64,000 nucleotides of DNA from Frigoribacterium faeni (GTDB lineage Bacteria > Actinomycetota > Actinomycetes > Actinomycetales > Microbacteriaceae), in NCBI RefSeq assembly GCF_011761235.1, contig NZ_JAAOYW010000001.1:1178781-1242780 (forward strand), in the 5' to 3' direction. Position numbers and translations under genes: made by a program. Below the pieces are notes generated by a model. That model was not told where the DNA came from. It did not search any database and saw only the letters and a program-made list of their open reading frames with translations. The number at the start of each line of letters is the position of its first letter. Position 1 is the first letter of the stretch. Of this stretch, positions 33,059 to 41,007 are shown piece by piece.

Positions 33059-33709
33059 ATGGCCTCCTCGTCCCACCGCGCCCGTGCGCGCCTCCGCACG
33101 ACTCCCCTCGCCGTCGTCACCGGCCTCGCCGCCGCCGTGCTCATGGCCCTGACGATGTCCGGCACGCTCTCGGCGTTCACCGCGAGCATCGCGAACGCGA
33201 ACAACACCGCCACGACCGGCACCCTCCTCATGCGCGAGGTCGGCACCCCGGGCGCCACCTGCTACAGCAACGGCGCCGACAAGGCGTCCGTGTCGAGCAC
33301 CGGCAACACGGCGACCTGCACGTCGAACAACAAGTTCGGCAACGGCGCGCTCACGCCGGGGGCGACCCGCAACGTCGCCGTCAGCGTGTTCAACGACGGC
33401 ACCCTCCCCGCGACCGGGTTCACCCTCGCGAGCACCGGCGCCTGCGTCTCGGGCAAGACCGGTGACACCAGCGGCACGGCGACCGACATCTGCAGCAAGA
33501 TCACGCTCGTCCTCACGCAGGGCGGCACCACCCTCTACACGGGCACCCTGGCCGAGCTCGGCGCCCGGACCGCCACGATCGACCTCGCCGCCGTCCCGGC
33601 GGGCGCGAAGGCGGACTTCGGCTTCGCGGTGACGCTCGCGAGCACGGCCGGCAACGACTACCAGGGCCTCACCGCCACGGTGCCGCTCAAGTGGACCTTC
33701 ACCGGCTGA
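33059..33709 (+). CDS. SipW-dependent secreted protein (TasA/camelysin-like)
   Basis: A 216-aa protein with a hydrophobic signal segment (about 17-40) ending in MSGTLSAFTASIANANNTAT, the pattern of SipW-dependent signal peptides. The mature part is a beta-rich domain (about 45-216) with GAL-TPG, RNVAVSVFNDGTLPATGFTL and KADFGFAVTLA segments, as in TasA or camelysin-type proteins. It has two pairs of cysteines. TasA proteins form extracellular fibres in Bacillus biofilms; here only the signal and fold class can be claimed. ATG 33059 opens the signal peptide. It overlaps the signal peptidase gene by 19 bases. Confidence 0.8.
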   Translation: MASSSHRARARLRTTPLAVVTGLAAAVLMALTMSGTLSAFTASIANANNTATTGTLLMREVGTPGATCYSNGADKASVSSTGNTATCTSNNKFGNGALTPGATRNVAVSVFNDGTLPATGFTLASTGACVSGKTGDTSGTATDICSKITLVLTQGGTTLYTGTLAELGARTATIDLAAVPAGAKADFGFAVTLASTAGNDYQGLTATVPLKWTFTG

Positions 33710-34620
33710 CCCCGTCGACGACCGCGTCCGCGCCCACCACGGCCGCGGCGCCGTCGTCGGCGCGGCGCGGACCCCGCCGCCGCGACGTGCTGCTCGTCGC
33801 CGGCGCCGTCCTCGCCCTCGGGCTGCTCGTCGCGCTGGCCGTGCTGCACCTGACCGGCGCCCGCACCTTCGTGGTGCGCACCGCCTCCATGGGCACGGCC
33901 GCCCCCGTCGGCAGCCTCGTGGTGACGACCCCCGTCACGGTCGACGAGCTCCGGGCGGGGGACGTCGTGACGTTCACCCCGCCCGGACGCACCGGCACGA
34001 CCTTCACCCACCGCGTCGTCGACGTCGACGCGACGGGCGTCGCCACCCGCGGCGACGCGAACCAGTCCGACGACCCCTGGCGGCTGGGCGACGCCGACCT
34101 CGTCGGGCGCGCGGCCGTGCTGCTGCCCGGCGTCGGGTGGCTCGCCCGGGCGCTGCCCTGGCTCGTCGTCGGCGGCGTCGCGCTCTGGGCCGTCACCCTG
34201 CTCGTGCCGTCGCGCACGCACCGCTCGGCCCTGCGGGTCGTCGGCTCGACCGTCGTGGTCGCCGCGGTCTCGGCGGCCCTGCGTCCCTTCACCGCGGCGA
34301 CCGTGCTCTGGACCACCGCCTCCGACGACGGCCTCGGCGGGGCCGCCACCGTCGTCTCGACGGGGCTCCTGCCGTCGCGCCTGGCCGTCGAGCACGGCTC
34401 GTCGGTCGTGCTCGCCTCGGGCGAGGTCGGCACGCTCGACCTGCCCGCGCTCTCGGCCGACGGCCCCGCCGGCGGCGGCTTCGTCGTCTCGATCGCCCCG
34501 CACCTGCCGCCCCTCGGCTGGCTCGTCTTCGCCCTCGTCTGCTGCCTGCCCCTGCTCTGGTGCCTGCTCGTCGGGCTCGCCCCGCAGGGCGCCCCCGGCC
34601 GACGATCGGCCGCGTCGTGA
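33691..34620 (+). CDS. SipW/ER-type signal peptidase I
   Basis: A 309-aa membrane protease. The N-terminal helix is at about 28-50; the catalytic Ser is Ser66 in RTASMGTAAPVGS and the base is His107 in FTHRVVDV instead of the Lys of ordinary bacterial signal peptidases; the GDAN box (RGDANQSDD) follows. These features define the SipW/Sec11 class. Two further hydrophobic segments lie in the C-terminal half (about 150-170 and 275-297). GTG 33691 is the assumed start; a later start is possible. Flanked by two likely substrates in one operon. Confidence 0.9.
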   Translation: MDLHRLTPSTTASAPTTAAAPSSARRGPRRRDVLLVAGAVLALGLLVALAVLHLTGARTFVVRTASMGTAAPVGSLVVTTPVTVDELRAGDVVTFTPPGRTGTTFTHRVVDVDATGVATRGDANQSDDPWRLGDADLVGRAAVLLPGVGWLARALPWLVVGGVALWAVTLLVPSRTHRSALRVVGSTVVVAAVSAALRPFTAATVLWTTASDDGLGGAATVVSTGLLPSRLAVEHGSSVVLASGEVGTLDLPALSADGPAGGGFVVSIAPHLPPLGWLVFALVCCLPLLWCLLVGLAPQGAPGRRSAAS

Positions 34621-36005
34621 CCGGCCGCACCGCCGGCCGCCGCCCCCCGACCGGGCGCCTCGTGCCGTCCCGCGTCGTGACCGGCCCGCTCACGACCCGG
34701 CGCCTCCTCGTCGTCGTCCTGCTGCTGACCGCCCTCGTGGCCGGGCTCTGGACGGCCAGCCCCACCTCCGGCGCGTTCACCGCCGCGGTGCAGAGCACCA
34801 CGAACACGGCCACGACGGCCGCGTCGTTCGGCCGCACCACGAACGCCCTGCCCTACCGCTCGAGCTTCGCGGGCGGCGCCGCCGACTGGACGACCTACGG
34901 CGGCTGCTGGCAGACGATGACGCCGAACGACTTCGGCATGTACTACGAGACCTGCGGCAACGACCAGGCGGGCGCCGCGCCCAAGGCCGTCACGGGCAGC
35001 CCCGAGTGGACGAACTACACCCTGCAGGCCGACGTCAAGCTCGACACCGGCAAGCAGGTGGGCCTGCTGGCGCGGGTCAGCGACCCCTCCCCCGGACTCG
35101 ACGAGCACAACGGCTACTGGGCCTACGTCACCTCCACCGGCAAGCTCGAGCTGGGGCGCATGACCAAGGGGTCGTACCAGTTCCTCCGCTCGGTCGACGT
35201 GCCCAGCGGCATCGCGTACAACACCTGGTACCACCTCGTCGTGCAGGTGCGCGGCTGCAACATCACGGTCTCGCAGAGCACGGTGGGCTCCGGCGGCCCG
35301 GGCGCCGTCACGTCGTTCCGGCACTTCGACGAGGGCTGCAGCGCCGTGCACCAGAAGGGCATGGTCGGGCTGCGCGAGTTCGAGGGCACCGGAGCCTGGC
35401 GCTTCGTCACGGTGACGGACGGGTCGACCGCCGTGTCGCCTCCCCTGGCGACGTGGAACACCCCCTGGGCGACGGGGGCCTCGCCGTCGTTCACCACCTA
35501 CGGCGGCGGCTGGACCAACGACGCCACCGCCGAGACGTACTCCAACACGCAGTCGGGCAAGGGCGACAAGTCCGTCGAGACGTCGCAGACCTGGGGCGAC
35601 CTGTCGCTGACCGGCGAGGTGCGGTTCAACGCCCAGTCGGCGAACTACCTCGACGCCGGCTTCAACGTCCGGGTGCGCAACCCCGGCGTCGGCACCGACA
35701 AGCTCGACGGCTACTACGGCGGCATCTCGAGCACGTCGCTGATCATCGGCAAGCACGTCGGCGGCACCTGGCGGCAGTTCGCCCGGGTGCCGCTCGCCGC
35801 GACCGTGCCGCAGGGCCAGTGGCAGCACCTCACGGTCGAGGTGGTCGGCTGCACCCTCACGGCGACCGCGCAGGCGTCGTCGGGCGGGCCGCAGACCACC
35901 GTGTCGTACGCCGACACCGGCTGCGACACGACGCCGGGCAACGTCGGCGTGCGCACGCTCGCGATCCCCGCGTCGTTCCGCAGCATGGCCGTCACGCCGC
36001 GCTAG
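34617..36005 (+). CDS. Secreted beta-sandwich (LamG/concanavalin-like) protein, likely SipW substrate
   Basis: A 462-aa secreted protein. GTG 34617 overlaps the signal peptidase stop (GTGA). The signal helix (about 29-45) ends in SPTSGAFTAAVQSTTNTATT, very like the signal of the protein at 33059, which points to cleavage by the same SipW enzyme. The mature part has two concanavalin/LamG-like domains (about 75-265 and 280-460), each with a W-x-x-Y-G-G motif, GLLARVSDPSPGLDEHNGYW-type strands and paired cysteines. Probably a carbohydrate-binding or matrix protein. Confidence 0.82.
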   Translation: MTGRTAGRRPPTGRLVPSRVVTGPLTTRRLLVVVLLLTALVAGLWTASPTSGAFTAAVQSTTNTATTAASFGRTTNALPYRSSFAGGAADWTTYGGCWQTMTPNDFGMYYETCGNDQAGAAPKAVTGSPEWTNYTLQADVKLDTGKQVGLLARVSDPSPGLDEHNGYWAYVTSTGKLELGRMTKGSYQFLRSVDVPSGIAYNTWYHLVVQVRGCNITVSQSTVGSGGPGAVTSFRHFDEGCSAVHQKGMVGLREFEGTGAWRFVTVTDGSTAVSPPLATWNTPWATGASPSFTTYGGGWTNDATAETYSNTQSGKGDKSVETSQTWGDLSLTGEVRFNAQSANYLDAGFNVRVRNPGVGTDKLDGYYGGISSTSLIIGKHVGGTWRQFARVPLAATVPQGQWQHLTVEVVGCTLTATAQASSGGPQTTVSYADTGCDTTPGNVGVRTLAIPASFRSMAVTPR

Positions 36006-36010
36006 CCGGG

Positions 36011-36058
36011 GCCGAGGAGGCGCGGGTCGACAGGGCCGAGGAGGCGCGGGTCGCGAGG
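36011..36058 (+). repeat. 24-bp tandem duplication containing GAGGAGGCGCGG
   Basis: Two adjacent 24-bp copies, each beginning GCCGAGGAGGCGCGGGTCG, lie directly after the secreted-protein gene. They are part of the dispersed oligomer family described in the findings. Confidence 0.8.
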
Positions 36059-36247
36059 GCGAGTACGCTGCCTGCCCGCCGCCGCGGCCGGGGGACGCCG
36101 CGTCACCCGCCACCTGACCATCGCCCCTGCACGTGGCCCCACCCGGCCCGCGCCTCCTACCGTCTACTGCGGCGGGTCTGAGTCCAAGAGGGGCGTGGGC
36201 CCCTCAGGGGCTCACCTGCCCCGCGACACAGACCAGAGGAGAACACC

Positions 36248-36703
36248 ATGGCACAGGCCATCGAGACCATCGACGTCGACGTCCCCGTCCGCACCGCGTA
36301 CGACCAGTGGACCCAGTTCGAGGAGTTCCCGAAGTTCCTCGACGAGGTCGAGTCCATCACGCAGACGACCCCCACCCTCACGGTGTGGAAGGTCAAGGTC
36401 GGCCCCGTGGAGAAGACCTTCGAGGCGGAGATCACCGAGCAGCACCCCGACGAGCGCGTCGCCTGGACGAGCACCGGCGGCGAGGTCGACCACGCCGGCG
36501 TCGTCACGTTCCACAAGCTGAGCGACACCGAGACGCGCGTCACCGTGCAGATCGACTGGACCACCGACGGCCTGCTCGAGAAGCTCGGCGCGGCGATCGG
36601 CTCCGACGGACGCGCCATCAAGAAGGACCTCGCGAACTTCAAGCAGTACATCGAGTCGAAGGGCCAGGCCGACGGCGCCTGGCGCGGCGACGTGCAGGCG
36701 TAG
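36248..36703 (+). CDS. SRPBCC-superfamily (polyketide cyclase/dehydrase-like) protein
   Basis: A 151-aa single-domain protein with the START-like fold signature: IDVDVPVRTAYDQWTQFEEF then PKFLDEVESI at the N-terminus, WTSTGGEVDHAGVVTFHKL in the middle, and a long C-terminal helix (LLEKLGAAIGSDGRAIKKDL). AGAGGAG lies 8 bases before the ATG. The family binds hydrophobic ligands; several actinobacterial members are stress-linked proteins of unknown function. Single gene with its own terminator. Confidence 0.88.
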   Translation: MAQAIETIDVDVPVRTAYDQWTQFEEFPKFLDEVESITQTTPTLTVWKVKVGPVEKTFEAEITEQHPDERVAWTSTGGEVDHAGVVTFHKLSDTETRVTVQIDWTTDGLLEKLGAAIGSDGRAIKKDLANFKQYIESKGQADGAWRGDVQA

Positions 36704-36737
36704 CCCGCACCCGCGGGCCTCGGCCCGCACCCCCGGC

Positions 36738-36768
36738 GGCCCCCGCTCCTCCCCGAGGAGCGGGGGCC
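36738..36768. terminator. Terminator hairpin after the SRPBCC gene
   Basis: A perfect 14-bp stem GGCCCCCGCTCCTC / GAGGAGCGGGGGCC with loop CCC. Confidence 0.88.
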
Positions 36769-36811
36769 GTCGTCGTCCCCGCCCGCCCCTCGCTGCCCCT
36801 GCTCTCTCTCC

Positions 36812-36905
36812 TCATTCAGGAATATGCGTCCTGATCCCCGCCAGGACCGGAGCCGGGATCCTGGACCGTGCACCGTTCAGGACCTCGCACCCGCGACTTC
36901 CTGAA
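36812..36905. repeat. 94-bp TCAGGA element, copy 2
   Basis: It aligns without gaps to 12932-13025. Here the final hairpin is perfect: CGTTCAGGA / TCCTGAACG, 9 bp. The element lies between a terminator and the iron box of the heme oxygenase gene. Confidence 0.78.
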
Positions 36906-36949
36906 CGACGAGAGAGCGACGAGACAGGGCGACGACACAGGGGGCTTGC

Positions 36950-36975
36950 GCAGGTAAGGCTGACCTAAGTACGGT
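36950..36975 (+). promoter_or_regulatory. IdeR-like iron box and promoter of the heme oxygenase gene
   Basis: GCAGGTAAGGCTGACCTAA (36950-36968) matches the IdeR/DtxR consensus at 14 of 19 positions and lies directly before a -10-like TACGGT (36970-36975). Iron-replete repression is predicted, as for hmuO of Corynebacterium. Confidence 0.75.
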
Positions 36976-37025
36976 TCAGGGACGGGTGGTCGACCGACCG
37001 CCCGATCCGAGCATCGGAGTCCGCC

Positions 37026-37688
37026 GTGGCCCACGACGTCGTCCCCTTCTCGGAGCTGCTGCGGGCCCGCACGAACAGCCGGCACGGCACCAGCAGCGGC
37101 GCCGACTTCATGACCGACCTGCTGCGCGGCACCTGCGACGTCGACGACTACGCGCAGCTCGTGGCGCAGTACTGGTTCGTGTACCGCGCGCTCGAGGGTG
37201 CGGCCCGGGCCATGGCCGACCACCCCGTCGCCGCCCCGTTCGTCACGACGGGCGCGACCCGGCTGCCCGCGCTCGAGTCCGACCTCGAGTTCCTGCTCGG
37301 CGACGCCTGGCGCGACCGCGTCGTCGCCCTGCCCGCCACCCGCGCCTACGTCGAGCGGCTCGACACCGTCGCCGCCGCCTCGGCGGGAGCGTTCGTCGCG
37401 CACCACTACACGCGCTACCTCGGCGACCTGTCGTGCGGCCGCTTCATCAGCACGCTGCTGCAGAAGCACTACGGCTTCGACGTCAACGGCGTCGGCTTCT
37501 ACGTCTTCGCCGAGGTCGCCGACCCGGCCTGCTTCCGCGCCACGTACCGCGAGCAGCTCGACGCCGCCCCGTGGTCCGACGACGACAAGGAGGCGGTGGT
37601 CGCCGAGGTCACGCTGGCCCACTCGCTGGACACCCGCCTCCTCGACGGCCTCGAGGTCGACCGCCGCGCACGCCGCGCCGCGGCCTGA
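37026..37688 (+). CDS. Biliverdin-producing heme oxygenase
   Basis: A 220-aa heme oxygenase (HmuO is 215 aa). His20 in TNSRHGTSSGADFM is at the same position as the proximal heme ligand of Corynebacterium diphtheriae HmuO, and the distal helix has YLGDLSCGRFIS where the family has YLGDLSGGQ; one of the flexible glycines is Cys. It splits heme to biliverdin, CO and iron. The GTG at 37026 follows a weak CGGAGT. Under an iron box, it likely serves iron release from heme. It ends convergent to the sugar ABC operon. Confidence 0.93.
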   Translation: MAHDVVPFSELLRARTNSRHGTSSGADFMTDLLRGTCDVDDYAQLVAQYWFVYRALEGAARAMADHPVAAPFVTTGATRLPALESDLEFLLGDAWRDRVVALPATRAYVERLDTVAAASAGAFVAHHYTRYLGDLSCGRFISTLLQKHYGFDVNGVGFYVFAEVADPACFRATYREQLDAAPWSDDDKEAVVAEVTLAHSLDTRLLDGLEVDRRARRAAA

Positions 37689-37718
37689 CCAGCCCGCCCG
37701 AGCCCGCCCGCGTCGCCC

Positions 37719-38711
37719 CTACTTCAGCCCCGAGGTCGCCAGCCCGTCGATGACGCGCCGCTGCAGCACGACGAACGCGATCAGCACGGGCGCCATCGCC
37801 AGCAGGCTCGCGGCCATCACCACGGGGTAGTCGGTCGTCTTGTCGCCGATCAGCGTCGCGAGCCCGGCCGAGAGCGGCATGCGGTCGCTGTAGGTCGAGA
37901 CGACGAGCGGCCAGAGCAGCTCGTTCCACGACCAGAGCACCGTCGTGATCGCGAGCACGCTGATCGACGGCACCGCGAGCGGCAGCATGACCCGCCAGAA
38001 CACCTGGAACGGGTTCGCCCCGTCGAGGCGGGCCGCCTCCTCGAGCTCGGCGGGCAGGGCCAGGAACGCCGTGCGCATCAGGAACGTGCCGAACGCGCTG
38101 AACAGGCCCGGCGCCACGATGCCGGCGACGGTGTCGAGCCAGCCCAGCTCCTGCACGATCTGGTACTGCGAGATCAGGTACACCTGCGACGGCACCATGA
38201 GGATCGACAGGATGACGGCCAGCAGCACCCCGCTGCCCCGGAACCTCATGCGCGCGAACGCGTACCCGGCGAGGGTGCAGAGCACGATCTGGGCGACGGT
38301 GCGCACGACCGTCACGACGACGCTGGTGCGCAGCTGGTCGAGGAACGGCAGTCGCTCGAACACGGCGACGTAGTTCTGCCACTGCAGCTCGGCCGGCCAG
38401 AGGTTCGGCGTGACGCTCTGCACCTCGGCGTTGGTCGACAGCGACATGATGATCTGCCACAAGAAGGGGAACGCCATCAGGAACCCGCCGACGCCCAGCA
38501 CGAGGTGGGGCACGACGTGCGACCGCCCTCGGCGACCGGGACGACCCGAGGAGGCGCGGCGTGCGCGCGCGGGACCGCCGGCGCCGGGTGCGCGCCCGGC
38601 CCGCGCCTCCTGCGGGGTCGCCGTCGCCGCGAGCGCGGCCGGCGTCGTGGACAGGGTCTGGGGATCGCTGAGCACGGCCGCGGAGCGGACCGGTGCGGCT
38701 CGGTCGGTCAC
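37719..38711 (-). CDS. Carbohydrate ABC transporter permease (MalG/UgpE-like)
   Basis: A 330-aa permease with six transmembrane helices after a long Arg/Pro/Ala-rich tail of about 65 residues. The EAA loop is LPAELEEAARLDGANPFQVF. GTG 38711 overlaps the stop of the partner permease (GTGA). By family it imports sugars with the upstream permease and binding protein; no ATPase gene is present in the operon, so a shared MsiK-type ATPase elsewhere is likely. Confidence 0.9.
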   Translation of the reverse strand: MTDRAAPVRSAAVLSDPQTLSTTPAALAATATPQEARAGRAPGAGGPARARRASSGRPGRRGRSHVVPHLVLGVGGFLMAFPFLWQIIMSLSTNAEVQSVTPNLWPAELQWQNYVAVFERLPFLDQLRTSVVVTVVRTVAQIVLCTLAGYAFARMRFRGSGVLLAVILSILMVPSQVYLISQYQIVQELGWLDTVAGIVAPGLFSAFGTFLMRTAFLALPAELEEAARLDGANPFQVFWRVMLPLAVPSISVLAITTVLWSWNELLWPLVVSTYSDRMPLSAGLATLIGDKTTDYPVVMAASLLAMAPVLIAFVVLQRRVIDGLATSGLK

Positions 38712-39658
38712 GACTGCACCCACTTCTTCTGGAGACGGAACTGGAGGAGGGTGACGAGGCCGATCAGCACGAAGATGAACATGGCGATCGCTGCCGCGTA
38801 GCCCTTGTCGTTGGCGATGAAGCCCTGCTGGTAGAAGAAGTAGACGAGCGACAGGCTCTTCGGCAGCACGGGGTTCTGGCTGCCGAGGATCGCGAACTGC
38901 AGGTCGAAGAGCTGGAAGCTCGAGATGATCGTGATGATGAGCACGAAGAAGATGCTCGGCGTGAGCAGGGGCACGGTCACCGATCGGAACTGGCGCCACG
39001 GCGTGGCCCCGTCGAGCTCGGCCGCCTCGTACAGCTCGGGCGGCACCGCCTTGAGGCCGGCGCCGAGGATGATCATCGCGAAGCCCAGCGACGACCACAG
39101 CCCCACGACGGCGACGGCGACGATCGCGGCGCCGGGGGTCGAGATCCAGTACGGCCCCTCGATGCCGACCCGGCCGAGCAGGTAGTTGAGCACGCCGAAG
39201 TCGCCGTTGAAGATGATGCGCCAGACCATGGCGATGGCCGTCGGCATGGCGACGTAGGGCAGGAAGAACAGCACGCGGTAGAACGAGGCGAAGCGCAGCC
39301 CGGGGGTGTTGAGCAGGCTGGCGAGCCACACCGCGAGCGGCACGCCGAGCAGCACGATGCCCGTGTAGATCAGCGTGTTGCCTAGCGCCGTCCAGAGCTG
39401 GGGGTCGACGACGAGCCGGGCGTAGTTCGCCAGGCCGGTGAACGTCGAGCCGCCGAAGACGCCCCAGCTCGTGAACGAGTAGTACGCGGTCTGCAGCACC
39501 GGCCAGACGAAGAAGACGAGGATGCCGGCCGCGAGCGGCGACACGAACACCCACGGCCAGGCGCCGTCCCGCTGCAGCACACGGCGCCGGGGCGCCGGGG
39601 GCGTGGTCGCGGCGGGGACAGCGGGCGTCCTCGTCGGGGTGGTCGTGTCGTGGCTCAT
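38708..39658 (-). CDS. Carbohydrate ABC transporter permease (MalF/UgpA-like)
   Basis: A 316-aa permease with six transmembrane helices (first at about 35-57, FVSPLAAGILVFFVWPVLQT) and the EAA loop VPPELYEAAELDGATPWRQF. The N-terminal tail is Thr/Pro-rich. It lies 9 bases after the binding-protein gene and overlaps the second permease by four bases. Confidence 0.92.
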   Translation of the reverse strand: MSHDTTTPTRTPAVPAATTPPAPRRRVLQRDGAWPWVFVSPLAAGILVFFVWPVLQTAYYSFTSWGVFGGSTFTGLANYARLVVDPQLWTALGNTLIYTGIVLLGVPLAVWLASLLNTPGLRFASFYRVLFFLPYVAMPTAIAMVWRIIFNGDFGVLNYLLGRVGIEGPYWISTPGAAIVAVAVVGLWSSLGFAMIILGAGLKAVPPELYEAAELDGATPWRQFRSVTVPLLTPSIFFVLIITIISSFQLFDLQFAILGSQNPVLPKSLSLVYFFYQQGFIANDKGYAAAIAMFIFVLIGLVTLLQFRLQKKWVQS

Positions 39659-39667
39659 CGGCGCTGC

Positions 39668-40987
39668 CTATTCCTTCTCGAGCAGCGCGGTCATGCGCTC
39701 GCCGAGCGACGAGGCGACGTCGGCGACGGGCTCGTCGCCGCTGAAGGCGCCCGGCAGGTCGGCGTTCTCGAGGGCGTTCCACGCGGCGGCGTTCTTCGAC
39801 ACGGGCAGCGGCCGCGCGTAGTCGACGGCGTCGAGGAACACCTGCAGGTCGCGGTCGGGGGCGCTGTCGACGAAGCCCTGCTGGGTGTCGGCGAAGGCGG
39901 GGATCACGGCGCCCATGTCGCCCTGCTGCTGCTGCGCCTCCTCGCCGGCGAGGTAGACCTGCAGCGCCTGCGCCGCCTGCTTCTCCTTGCTGCCGGACGA
40001 GACGACGTTCGAGACGCCGTGGATGACGGTGGCCTGCTCCTCGCCCGCGGGCAGGGGCAGCACGTCGGTGGTGCCGGAGACGGGAGAGTCGGTGACGGCG
40101 GCGTTCAGCCAGCTGCCGCCCCAGTACATGGCGAGCTTGCCCGAGGTGAACCACTGGTCGGCGGGCGTGTCGGTGAGCTGCTGGATGCTCGGCGAGCCGC
40201 CGGACGCGATGAGGTCGGTCCAGAACTGCAGGCCCTCCTCCGCCTCCGGGGTGTCGTAGCCCGAGGCCTTCCCGTCGTCGGCGACGACCTCGCCGCCGGC
40301 CTGGAAGATGGTGTCGTAGTAGGTGGTCTGGCCGTCCATGCCGCCGGCTCCGCCGTAGGCGCCCTCGGCGGACAGCGCCTCGGAGATCGTCGCGGCCGTC
40401 TCCTGGAAGTCGTCCCAGGTCCAGTCCGCCTCGGGCAGGGGCACGCCGGCCTGCTCGAAGAGCGCCTCGTTGACCCAGACGCCGATCGTGTCCATGTCCT
40501 TCGGCACGCCGTACTGCACATCGTCGAGCGAGTAGAGGTCGACGAGCGCCTCGGGGTAGTCGGCCGTGTCGATGTCGCCGGCCTCGACGGCGCCGGTGAT
40601 CGGCTCGATCTTGCCGTTGCTCGCGTAGAGCTGGAAGTTCGGGCCGTTGAGCCAGAACAGGTCGGGCAGGCTGTCGCTCGACGCCTGGGTCTGCAGCTTC
40701 GTGAAGTAGTCGGCGTACGGCGTCACGTTCACGCTGACGTCGATGTCGGGGTAGAGCTCGGCGAAGCCGTCGAGGTTCGCCTCGATCGCCTCGACCTGGG
40801 CCTGGTCCCAGACGCCGTAGGTGATCGACGCGGAGAGGTCGCTCGGCGCCGCCTCGTAGGGGGCGGCCTCGGCGGGGCCGCTGGCCGAGCTGCAGCCGGC
40901 GGCCACGAGGGCGACGCCGACCGCGGCGGCGGTGACGGAGAGACGGCGGCGGACGCCGCCACGGGGGGCGAGGGAGGGTCGAGGCAT
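39668..40987 (-). CDS. Sugar ABC transporter substrate-binding lipoprotein
   Basis: A 439-aa binding protein of the MalE/UgpB cluster: lipobox VAAGC (Cys32), then SITYGVWDQAQVEAIEANLD and the mid-domain aromatic motif TWDDFQETA. By family it binds oligo- or monosaccharides outside the cell. ATG 40987 follows GAAAGGAC. It lies 20 bases after the oxidoreductase stop in the same direction, so the four genes from 42291 to 37719 probably form one operon. Confidence 0.92.
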   Translation of the reverse strand: MPRPSLAPRGGVRRRLSVTAAAVGVALVAAGCSSASGPAEAAPYEAAPSDLSASITYGVWDQAQVEAIEANLDGFAELYPDIDVSVNVTPYADYFTKLQTQASSDSLPDLFWLNGPNFQLYASNGKIEPITGAVEAGDIDTADYPEALVDLYSLDDVQYGVPKDMDTIGVWVNEALFEQAGVPLPEADWTWDDFQETAATISEALSAEGAYGGAGGMDGQTTYYDTIFQAGGEVVADDGKASGYDTPEAEEGLQFWTDLIASGGSPSIQQLTDTPADQWFTSGKLAMYWGGSWLNAAVTDSPVSGTTDVLPLPAGEEQATVIHGVSNVVSSGSKEKQAAQALQVYLAGEEAQQQQGDMGAVIPAFADTQQGFVDSAPDRDLQVFLDAVDYARPLPVSKNAAAWNALENADLPGAFSGDEPVADVASSLGERMTALLEKE

Positions 40988-41007
40988 CGGGTCGTCCTTT
41001 CGGTCCG

